From Bacillota bacterium (lineage in GTDB: Bacteria > Bacillota > Proteinivoracia > UBA4975), in assembly GCA_012727415.1 (NCBI GenBank), contig JAAYHI010000113.1:1-18488 (forward strand): 18,488 nucleotides of DNA, given 5' to 3'. Within the stretch, counting starts at the first letter, position 1, and every line of letters begins with the position of its first letter. The position numbers were made by a program, and so were the translations under genes. The notes under the pieces were generated by a model. The model saw only the letters and a program-made list of their open reading frames with translations, was not told where the DNA came from and searched no databases. Below are positions 7,810 to 13,680 of this stretch, one piece after another.

Positions 7810-8173
7810 CGGCAGCGTAATTATTCCTGTATCCCGGCTGGGTTTGGGGTTTGCTGCCGGCGGCAGCGAATTTGGCTCGCCCAAGGAAACAGAGTTGCCC
7901 TTTGGGGGCGGCAGCGGCGCTGGTGTGTCTGTACAGCCCGTAGGCTTCCTGGTGGTTGGCCAGGGGGCAGTGCGCCTGTTGCCCGTCAGCCAGGGAGCGA
8001 TTTTTGACCGGCTGGTGGACCTGGTGCCCGAGGTGATGGACAGAGTGCAGCAGTCCCTGGCTAACGGCAACGGCAACCGCCAGAGCCTGCTGCATCGGCA
8101 GCAGCAGTTGGAAAGACAAGTGGCAGAACTGCAGAATCAAGTGCAGCAGCAAAGACCTGTTCCCCCCTTATAA
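7706..8173 (+). CDS. ytfJ: Spore protein YtfJ (GerW family)
   Basis: The ATG at 7706 is chosen because GAAGGGG ends eight bases before it; a GTG at 7697 in the same frame is inside that site. The 155-residue protein opens with HPIQGLMKTAMESIKEMVD (4-22) and continues with NTVIGDAV, DGSVIIPVSR (35-44) and a glycine-rich GLGFAAGGSEF, all typical of YtfJ. PVGFLVVGQGAVRLLPV (78-94) follows. The C-terminal end (about 124-150) is rich in Q and L and may form a coiled coil. In B. subtilis YtfJ (GerW) affects germination with L-alanine; its biochemical role is not known. Its first 104 bases are shared with the upstream DUF2953 frame. Confidence 0.92.
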   Translation: MDEHPIQGLMKTAMESIKEMVDVNTVIGDAVEAPDGSVIIPVSRLGLGFAAGGSEFGSPKETELPFGGGSGAGVSVQPVGFLVVGQGAVRLLPVSQGAIFDRLVDLVPEVMDRVQQSLANGNGNRQSLLHRQQQLERQVAELQNQVQQQRPVPPL

Positions 8174-8187
8174 GGGGATTTTCTTTT
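8164..8187 (+). terminator. Weak terminator overlapping the ytfJ stop codon
   Basis: CCCCTTATAAGGGG at 8164-8177 is a perfect 14-nt palindrome able to form a 5-bp stem with a TATA loop, followed by ATTTTCTTTT. The TAA stop of ytfJ (8171-8173) is inside it, so a terminating ribosome would cover the hairpin. The short stem makes termination inefficient at best. Confidence 0.4.
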
Positions 8188-8216
8188 CATATTCCCTTTG
8201 CCCCGGTGAATATAAT
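8187..8216 (+). promoter_or_regulatory. Candidate sigma-E-type promoter for dacB-spmA-spmB
   Basis: TCATATT (8187-8193) fits the mother-cell sigma-E -35 pattern KMATATT fully, and AATATAAT (8209-8216) matches 6 of 8 positions of CATACAMT after a 15-base spacer. The B. subtilis dacB operon is known to be sigma-E dependent. One weakness is that the predicted start point would fall within the ribosome site GGGGAGG (8222-8228). The same TATAAT has no usable sigma-A -35. Confidence 0.4.
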
Positions 8217-8233
8217 TACCCGGGGAGGAAGAT

Positions 8234-9358
8234 ATGAAAAAGTTACTGATTGCCATGGCAATATTGCTATTGCTTGCGCCGGGCGTCTCCGCTGAGGCCG
8301 GGCCAAAAAACGAGCCGGAAGACCTCAGCGCCGCTTCGGCTATTCTCATTGAGACAGGTTCCCTGCGGGTGCTGTATGAACATAATGCCAATGAGCAGCG
8401 GCCGATGGCCAGCACCACCAAGATTATGACGGCTTTGGTCGCTTCGGAACTGAGCAGGACAGAAGATGTCATCAGTGTGCAGGCCGATTGTATAAAAATT
8501 GAGGGTACTTCCCTGTATCTCGAAGAAAATGAGCAACTGACCATGCTTGACATGCTTTACGGCCTGTTATTGCGGTCGGGAAATGATGCTGCCGCAGCCA
8601 TTGCGAAATATGTCGCCGGGGATATTGACCACTTTGTCAGCTTAATGAATCAAAGGGCATGGCAACTGGGGATGTACAATACCCACTTTGAAAATCCCCA
8701 TGGCCTGGACAATGGAAATCACTACAGCACCGCCTATGATATGGCCCTGCTGGGAGCGGAATTTTTAAAGGTACCATTGCTGCGGCAGATTTGCGTGGCT
8801 GATGAGTATATTTCCCGGGAATTGACTGGCGGCCGGGTAAGGTTATTTAAGAACAACAACAAGCTCCTGCTCAGGGATCCCAGGGCCTGCGGCATAAAAA
8901 TCGGCTGGACCGAGCAGGCGGGGCGCTGCCTGGTGGCGGCGGCAAGAGTGGGGGAAATGGAACTGGTGGCAGTGGTATTGGATGCCCCGGATCTGTATAC
9001 CGATGTAAGCAAGCTCTTTGATTACGGCTTTGGCAATGTAAAACTGGAGGAGCTTGTCCCCCAGGGGCAGGTAATGGAATTGGTTCCCGTCAGCCAGGGG
9101 CGAGTGAAGAAAATCCCGGTGGCTGCGGCAGCTCCGGTTCGCTACCCTGTCTTTGCGGGGGAGACAGTGTCCTTTACCGTCCAGGTGCAGGCACCAGATA
9201 AATTGCAGGCGCCGGTGAAGGCTGGGGAGCCGGCAGGCACCGCCCTGGTCCAGGTAGATGGGGGCTGGACAGCGGAGGTAGAGCTGCGGACTGTATCCCC
9301 AGTGGAGGAGAAAAAAGGCATTGCTGCCCGCCTCCTGGATTTGGTGAGGGGGTGGTAA
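8234..9358 (+). CDS. dacB: D-alanyl-D-alanine carboxypeptidase, DacB (PBP5*) type, with altered KTG box
   Basis: This 374-residue serine-type penicillin-binding protein removes the terminal D-Ala of peptidoglycan stems; placement before spmA-spmB marks it as the spore-cortex enzyme DacB. A signal peptide is clear (MKKLLIAMAILLLLAPGVSA). The catalytic STTK is at 60-63 and the SGN triad at 115-117. The third motif, normally KTG, reads KIG (222-224) in GIKIGWTEQAGRC, so the usual Thr is replaced by Ile. A beta-rich C-terminal domain (about 265-360) follows, ending in ARLLDLVRGW, a likely amphipathic membrane anchor. GGGGAGG stands five bases before the ATG. It is one base away from spmA, so cotranscribed. 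DacB sets the low cross-linking of cortex in B. subtilis; activity here may be changed by the KIG box. Confidence 0.85.
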   Translation: MKKLLIAMAILLLLAPGVSAEAGPKNEPEDLSAASAILIETGSLRVLYEHNANEQRPMASTTKIMTALVASELSRTEDVISVQADCIKIEGTSLYLEENEQLTMLDMLYGLLLRSGNDAAAAIAKYVAGDIDHFVSLMNQRAWQLGMYNTHFENPHGLDNGNHYSTAYDMALLGAEFLKVPLLRQICVADEYISRELTGGRVRLFKNNNKLLLRDPRACGIKIGWTEQAGRCLVAAARVGEMELVAVVLDAPDLYTDVSKLFDYGFGNVKLEELVPQGQVMELVPVSQGRVKKIPVAAAAPVRYPVFAGETVSFTVQVQAPDKLQAPVKAGEPAGTALVQVDGGWTAEVELRTVSPVEEKKGIAARLLDLVRGW

Positions 9359-9359
9359 G

Positions 9360-9956
9360 GTGATCAATAAGTTTTGGCTTTTTTTTATCTTTGTCGGCAT
9401 CCTGGTGGCAGCAGCCACAGGCAATATGGGCAAGCTCACCCAGGTGATTCTCGACAGTGCCCAGCGGGGGGTCAACCTTTCCCTGGGCCTGGTGGCAGTG
9501 CTGACCTTTTGGCTGGGGATGATGAAAATACTTGAAAAGTCGGGGCTCAGCGCCCTGTTGGTTAAGGCCCTGGGGCCCTTGGCGAAATTTCTCTTCCCCT
9601 CAGTGCCCAGGGATCACCCGGCAATGAGCTCGATATTGATGACCATGAGCGCAGATATGCTGGGGATGGGCAGTGCAGCCACGCCCATCGGGCTTAAGGC
9701 TATGAAGCAATTGCAGGAACTGAATCCCGACAAAGAAACCGCCTCCCCGGCAATGTGCACATTTTTGGCCATGAACACATCCAGCATTACTCTCATTCCA
9801 ACTACAATCATTGCCCTGCGGGCGGCCTCGGGATCCCTGAATCCCGCCATGATAATCCCCACAGCTTTAGTGGCCACATGCTCCTCCTTTACCGCCGCCC
9901 TTTGCCTCGACCGCCTCTTCCGCTATCTCCATACCAGGCGAGAAAAAAATGATTGA
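9360..9956 (+). CDS. spmA: Spore maturation protein A
   Basis: A 198-residue polytopic membrane protein starting with GTG one base after the dacB stop, with GAGGGGGTGG upstream. It carries features of the SpmA/nucleoside-recognition (Gate) family: an N-terminal helix (about 5-22), GVNLSLGLVAVLTFWLGMMK, MSADMLGMGSAATPIGLKAM in the middle, and FLAMNTSSITLIPTTIIALR further on. In B. subtilis SpmA and SpmB act together, and their loss prevents full dehydration of the spore core, reducing heat resistance; the transported or sensed molecule is not known. It overlaps spmB by 8 bases. Confidence 0.93.
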   Translation: MINKFWLFFIFVGILVAAATGNMGKLTQVILDSAQRGVNLSLGLVAVLTFWLGMMKILEKSGLSALLVKALGPLAKFLFPSVPRDHPAMSSILMTMSADMLGMGSAATPIGLKAMKQLQELNPDKETASPAMCTFLAMNTSSITLIPTTIIALRAASGSLNPAMIIPTALVATCSSFTAALCLDRLFRYLHTRREKND

Positions 9957-10482
9957 GATAATGAATACCGTTTCCGCCTGGGCAATTCCAGTCCTGGTGG
10001 TCGTGGTGGTAGCCTACGCAGCCTGGAAGCGGGTTCCGGTTTTTGAGACCTTTGTCGAGGGAGGCAAGGAGGGCTTTGCCATTGCCGTTGACCTCATCCC
10101 ATACATGGTGGCTATCTTGGTGGGCCTGGGGATATTTCGGGAATCCGGGGCCTTTGACCTCCTGGCCAAGCTACTCAATCCCCTGACAAGTTTGTTGGGA
10201 ATCCCCGGGGAGGTGCTGCCCCTGGCGATAATGCGGCCCATTTCCGGCAACGGGGCCCTGGCCATCGCGGCGGAAACCATGCAGCGCTATGGGCCTGATT
10301 CTTTGCTGGGCCTTATTGCCTGTACCATGCAGGGCAGCACTGACACTACTTTTTATATCCTCACCGTCTATTTTGGTTCCGTTGGCGTCCGCAATGTCCG
10401 CTACTCCCTGAAGACAGGGCTGCTGGCGGATATCACAGGTTTTTTGGTCTCAGTTTATGTGTGTAAACTGGTTTTTGGCTAA
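9949..10482 (+). CDS. spmB: Spore maturation protein B
   Basis: This 177-residue membrane protein is the partner of SpmA. Recognisable stretches are FETFVEGGKEGFAIAVDLIP, LVGLGIFRESGAFDLL, LPLAIMRPISGNGALAI and GSTDTTFYILTVYFGSVGVR, which are typical of SpmB. Four or five hydrophobic segments are evident. The ATG at 9949 overlaps the end of spmA; an in-frame ATG at 9961 is also possible and neither has a strong ribosome site, so translation is probably coupled to spmA. It closes the dacB-spmA-spmB unit. I see no clear hairpin terminator in the 99 bases after it. Confidence 0.93.
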   Translation: MIEIMNTVSAWAIPVLVVVVVAYAAWKRVPVFETFVEGGKEGFAIAVDLIPYMVAILVGLGIFRESGAFDLLAKLLNPLTSLLGIPGEVLPLAIMRPISGNGALAIAAETMQRYGPDSLLGLIACTMQGSTDTTFYILTVYFGSVGVRNVRYSLKTGLLADITGFLVSVYVCKLVFG

Positions 10483-10510
10483 ACGCATTTTGTAGGGTAA
10501 GACCTCCGGG

Positions 10511-10539
10511 TTTTCCATGGGGAAGGGTTTTGGTATAAT
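10511..10539 (+). promoter_or_regulatory. Extended -10 promoter for the degV gene
   Basis: TGGTATAAT at 10531-10539 is identical to the element before the tRNA nucleotidyltransferase operon. The -35 position 17 bases upstream (TTTTCC, 3 of 6) is weak. The GTG start of the DegV gene lies 42 bases downstream. Confidence 0.6.
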
Positions 10540-10581
10540 AACACCAAGATCCTTTTTAGTGCTATAACAGGAGGGATGGGC

Positions 10582-11379
10582 GTGGGGGTAAGGATTGTCA
10601 CCGATACTGCAGGGGATATTCCCCGGAAACTTACCGAAGAGCTGGGCATCATCACTGTGCCCATCCGCGTAATCATTGGCGGGGCTAGCTACCGGGACGG
10701 AACAGATAAGCTGCCCCCGGACACCGCCGGGGCAATTACTTCTCAGCCTTCCCCCTGGGAATTTATCAATGTCTTCTCCCAGTTGCAGGAGCAGGGAGAA
10801 GACGTGCTTTGCCTGACTCTTTCGGGAGTTCTTAGCGGCACTTATCAGAGCGCTGCCATTGCCGCCAGACAGCTGGGAGGAAATATCCGCGTCATCGACA
10901 CTCAATTGGTGTCGGCGGGCCAAGGCCTCCTGGTCACCCGCCTTGCCGCCCTTGCCGCTCAGGGCCATTCCCTGGAGGAGCTTGCCGCCAGGGCAGAGGA
11001 AGAAATGAAGCGCATCCGGGTGTACGCCACCCTTGACAATGTGGAGGCAATTGTTCAGGGGGGCAGGACCAGCCTCTTTGCCCTCCACGCCGCCGGCAGG
11101 GAAGGAATTAAGCTGATCTTTACTTTTAACAGGCAGGGGGGCATTCAGATTCTGCAGCGGGTACGGGGCCGGAAGGCCTCTCTGGACAGGCTGATTGAAT
11201 TGATGACAGAAGCAAACTGCTCCCAGATTGCCATTGTCCACGTCGATGCAAGCACCGAAGCGGCCATGGTGGCCAGGAGCATTGAAGAGCGGTGCCAGGC
11301 CCGGGTCCTGTATGTCCAGGATGCAGGGGCCACAGTGCGTACATATGCCGGCCGGGGCGCAGTTATCGTCGCCGGTTAA
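10582..11379 (+). CDS. DegV family lipid-binding protein
   Basis: A 265-residue DegV-fold protein. The family binds a single fatty acid, and in Firmicutes some members (FakB) present it to the kinase FakA for phosphorylation. I prefer the GTG at 10582 because AGGAGGG ends six bases before it; the ATG at 10576 touches that site, leaving no spacing. The start RIVTDTAGDIP matches the DegV pattern RIVTDSTADLP. TSQPSPWEFINVF (53-65) and LSGVLSGTYQSA (80-91) are the characteristic lipid-pocket motifs. The later part has LDNVEAIVQGGRTS, and the C-terminal half ends with the family-like VHVDASTE and a glycine-rich end. It appears to be a single gene with its own promoter and terminator; no fakA is in view, so whether it is a FakB is inference. 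Confidence 0.9.
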   Translation: MGVRIVTDTAGDIPRKLTEELGIITVPIRVIIGGASYRDGTDKLPPDTAGAITSQPSPWEFINVFSQLQEQGEDVLCLTLSGVLSGTYQSAAIAARQLGGNIRVIDTQLVSAGQGLLVTRLAALAAQGHSLEELAARAEEEMKRIRVYATLDNVEAIVQGGRTSLFALHAAGREGIKLIFTFNRQGGIQILQRVRGRKASLDRLIELMTEANCSQIAIVHVDASTEAAMVARSIEERCQARVLYVQDAGATVRTYAGRGAVIVAG

Positions 11380-11403
11380 AGCCCACAGCCAACTGTGGGT
11401 TTA
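11379..11403 (+). terminator. Hairpin terminator after the degV gene
   Basis: A stem of about 10 bp including one G-U pair (11379-11388 with 11393-11402) encloses a 4-nt CCAA loop and is followed by a short T-rich tail. It starts on the last base of the degV stop codon and ends 26 bases before rluB. The short T run lowers its expected strength. Confidence 0.6.
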
Positions 11404-11428
11404 TCATTTGTAGCGGAGGGGTGAAAGG

Positions 11429-12160
11429 GTGGAACGTCTGCAAAAAGTCCTGGCAGCGGCCGGGGTGGCTTCCCGGAGAAAGTGCGAGGAGCTCATTGCC
11501 GCGGGCAGTGTCAGCGTCAACGGTGAAATTGTTACTGCCCTGGGATATAAGGTGGGCCCGGAAGATGAACTGGCAGTGGACGGCAGGAAGATCGACAGGG
11601 AAGTGCGTTATGTATACTACCTGCTGAACAAGCCTGGGGGATATGTGACCACTGTTTCCGACACCCACGGCCGGCCAACAGTGATGGATTTGGTGCCCAA
11701 GGAGCCCCGGGTCTACCCGGTGGGCAGGCTGGATTTGGACACCCAGGGGCTGCTGCTCTTAACCAATGATGGTGAGCTGACCAACGCTTTGCTCCACCCT
11801 TCCCGGGAAGTGGATAAGGTATACCGGGCAGTGGTTGCAGGCCAGGTATCCGATGTGGCCCTTGCCCGCTTAGCCGCCGGAGTTGAGCTGGAAGATGGCA
11901 TGACGGCCCCGGCCAAGGTCAGGAGGCTGAGCATGACTCCCCGCCAGACCGTCATGGAAATAACAATTCACGAGGGGCGGAAACGCCAGGTTAAACGCAT
12001 GTTTGCGGCATTTGGCTGCAGGGTATTGGCCCTGGAGCGGATTGGCTTTGCTTTTTTATCCTTAGGGGGGCTGAAAAGAGGGCAATTCCGCAAGTTAACC
12101 CGGGACGAAGTGGCTGGTTTAAAAAGGATTGCAGAAAAAAAGAGGACTTCTCCCCGATAA
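11429..12160 (+). CDS. rluB: 23S rRNA pseudouridine synthase, RluB type
   Basis: This 243-residue protein isomerises a uridine in 23S rRNA (position 2605 in E. coli numbering for the RluB type). An S4 RNA-binding domain fills residues 1-60 (RLQKVLAAAGVASRRKCEEL). The catalytic domain contains NKPGGYVTT (67-75), the signature GRLDLDTQGLLLLTNDG (99-115) with catalytic Asp102, and the C-terminal HEGRKRQVKRMF. Length matches the family. The start is a GTG at 11429 with GGAGG at 11415-11419. RluB sits next to dacB-spmA-spmB in B. subtilis as well; here degV intervenes. RluB and RluE/RluF are close relatives, so the exact target is inferred. Confidence 0.92.
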   Translation: MERLQKVLAAAGVASRRKCEELIAAGSVSVNGEIVTALGYKVGPEDELAVDGRKIDREVRYVYYLLNKPGGYVTTVSDTHGRPTVMDLVPKEPRVYPVGRLDLDTQGLLLLTNDGELTNALLHPSREVDKVYRAVVAGQVSDVALARLAAGVELEDGMTAPAKVRRLSMTPRQTVMEITIHEGRKRQVKRMFAAFGCRVLALERIGFAFLSLGGLKRGQFRKLTRDEVAGLKRIAEKKRTSPR

Positions 12161-12164
12161 ATAG

Positions 12165-12170
12165 TATAAT
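12165..12170 (+). promoter_or_regulatory. Probable -10 box of the ccpN-yqfL-ppdK operon
   Basis: TATAAT at 12165-12170 lies in an AT-rich stretch 26 bases before the ATG at 12197, with no recognisable -35 seventeen bases upstream (GAGGAC). The imperfect direct repeats ATAGTATA and ATAGTTATA overlap it. A weak -35 suits a regulated promoter, possibly self-regulated by CcpN, but no operator was proven. Confidence 0.4.
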
Positions 12171-12196
12171 ATAGTTATAGATATTTCTTAATTAGT

Positions 12197-12856
12197 ATGT
12201 CACAATTGGTGGTGAGTGCCATTCGTTTAACCAAAAGGCAGGAAGAGATCCTCAGGCTGGTTAAGGAAAAGGGTCCCATTACCAGCGAGGACATAGGCGC
12301 GCATTTTAATTTGTCCCGGGCGACCTTGCGGCCGGATTTGGCGATATTGACCATGTCGGGACTCCTGGACGCCCGCCCCCGGGTAGGCTATTTTTACCCC
12401 GGACGCCGTCCAGACAGTCTCCTTGCCCAACAGTTGGAGACACTAGAGGTAAGGAGCGTCAAAGCTTTGCCTGTTGTCCTTCAGCAGGGACAGACGGCTT
12501 ACGACGCTGTGGTCACCTTGTTTCTGGAGGATGTCAGCACTCTCTTTGTCGTTGATGAAGTTGGCAACCTGGCTGGGGTGCTGACCAGCAAAGACTTGCT
12601 GAAGGCGGCTACGGGAAAAGCGGATTTGCAGACGGTGCCTGTCGAGATGGTCATGACCCGCTTCCCCCAGGTTGTGTGGGTTGATGAAGGGGACTCCGTT
12701 GCCGCCGCCCTGGATAAGCTGAGACAAAGTCAGGTGACCTGTTTGCCGGTGTTAAAGAAGGGAAGAATTCCTGTAGGACGTTTTGACTTATACGTTGTAT
12801 TGAATCTTTTTGAAGAAATGGCTCATCGGTATCTTGAGGAGGGTAGGGGTCTATGA
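12197..12856 (+). CDS. ccpN: CcpN-type HTH-CBS transcriptional repressor
   Basis: A 219-residue regulator with an N-terminal winged helix (residues 11-67: LTKRQEEILRLVKEKGPIT, then RATLRPDLAILTMSG and RPRVGYFY) and two CBS domains (about 86-140 and 150-205). This architecture is that of CcpN (YqzB), which in B. subtilis represses gluconeogenic genes gapB and pckA when glycolysis is active, with CBS domains sensing nucleotides or sugar phosphates. The annotated ATG at 12197 has no ribosome site. A GGTGGTGA (12208-12215) lies just inside the gene and is spaced five bases before an ATT at 12221, which would give RLTKRQ after the start. Its TGA overlaps yqfL in ATGA. In B. subtilis the same two genes are adjacent, and YqfL modulates CcpN. 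Confidence 0.88.
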   Translation: MSQLVVSAIRLTKRQEEILRLVKEKGPITSEDIGAHFNLSRATLRPDLAILTMSGLLDARPRVGYFYPGRRPDSLLAQQLETLEVRSVKALPVVLQQGQTAYDAVVTLFLEDVSTLFVVDEVGNLAGVLTSKDLLKAATGKADLQTVPVEMVMTRFPQVVWVDEGDSVAAALDKLRQSQVTCLPVLKKGRIPVGRFDLYVVLNLFEEMAHRYLEEGRGL

Positions 12857-13680
12857 CAGATAACAAGAGTAAACCGACAGTATATATACTGTCTGACTCA
12901 GTAGGTGAAACCGCTGAGCTGGTGGCTAAAGCTGCCGCCAGTCAATACAATGGCAACAAGGTGGAAGTGCGGCGCATTCCCTACGTAAATGATGAAGATA
13001 CCATTCGCGAAACGGTGGCTGAGGCCCGGGAAAACGGGGGCATAATCGTCTATACCATCATCACCCCGTCCTTGCGGGAGCTTGTTCGCAAATTGGCGCG
13101 GCGGGCCAATGTGCCCCAGGCAGATATTATGGGGCCAGTGATGGATGCTTTTGCAAAGATTATGCCTGAGGAGCCCAAGATGGAGCCTGGCCTGGTGCGG
13201 AAACTGGACTCCCAATACTTCCGCCGGGTGGAGGCCATTGAGTTTGCCGTCAAATATGATGACGGCAAAGATCCCCGGGGGCTCGCCCTGGCTGATCTGG
13301 TGCTGGTGGGGGTGTCCCGGACATCGAAAACGCCTTTGAGCATGTATTTGGCTAATAAGATGATTAAAGTGGCCAATGTGCCCCTGGTTCCCGAAGTGCA
13401 GCCTCCCGATGAGCTCTTTGATATTGGCAGGGACAAGGTGGTGGGGCTTACCATTTCCCCGGACCAGCTGTATATTATCCGCAAGGAGCGGTTGCTGGCC
13501 CTGGGTTTGCGCCATCAGTCCAGCTATGCCAGCCTGGACAGAATCCTCAAGGAACTGGAGTTCTCTGAGGGCATTATGAAGAAACTGGGCTGCCCCGTCT
13601 TTGACGTTACTAATAAAGCAGTTGAAGAAACCGCCGGCAGATTATTAGAACTCATAAGGAGGAGAAGAAATGAGGAATGA
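12853..13680 (+). CDS. yqfL: Pyruvate, phosphate dikinase regulatory protein (kinase/pyrophosphorylase, DUF299)
   Basis: This 275-residue bifunctional enzyme belongs to the PDRP/PpsR family, which inactivates PPDK by ADP-dependent phosphorylation of the Thr next to the catalytic His and reactivates it by Pi-dependent dephosphorylation. Hallmarks: YILSDSVGETAEL (11-23), YDDGKDPRGLALADLVLVG (135-153), the P-loop-like GVSRTSKTPLSMYLA (153-167) and LVPEVQPPDELFDI (178-191). The length is normal. It overlaps ccpN by 4 nt (ATGA) and ppdK by 11 nt, so all three are coupled. Because ppdK lies immediately downstream, PPDK is the likely target, rather than PEP synthase; the B. subtilis YqfL instead modulates CcpN, and both roles could apply here. 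Confidence 0.93.
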   Translation: MTDNKSKPTVYILSDSVGETAELVAKAAASQYNGNKVEVRRIPYVNDEDTIRETVAEARENGGIIVYTIITPSLRELVRKLARRANVPQADIMGPVMDAFAKIMPEEPKMEPGLVRKLDSQYFRRVEAIEFAVKYDDGKDPRGLALADLVLVGVSRTSKTPLSMYLANKMIKVANVPLVPEVQPPDELFDIGRDKVVGLTISPDQLYIIRKERLLALGLRHQSSYASLDRILKELEFSEGIMKKLGCPVFDVTNKAVEETAGRLLELIRRRRNEE

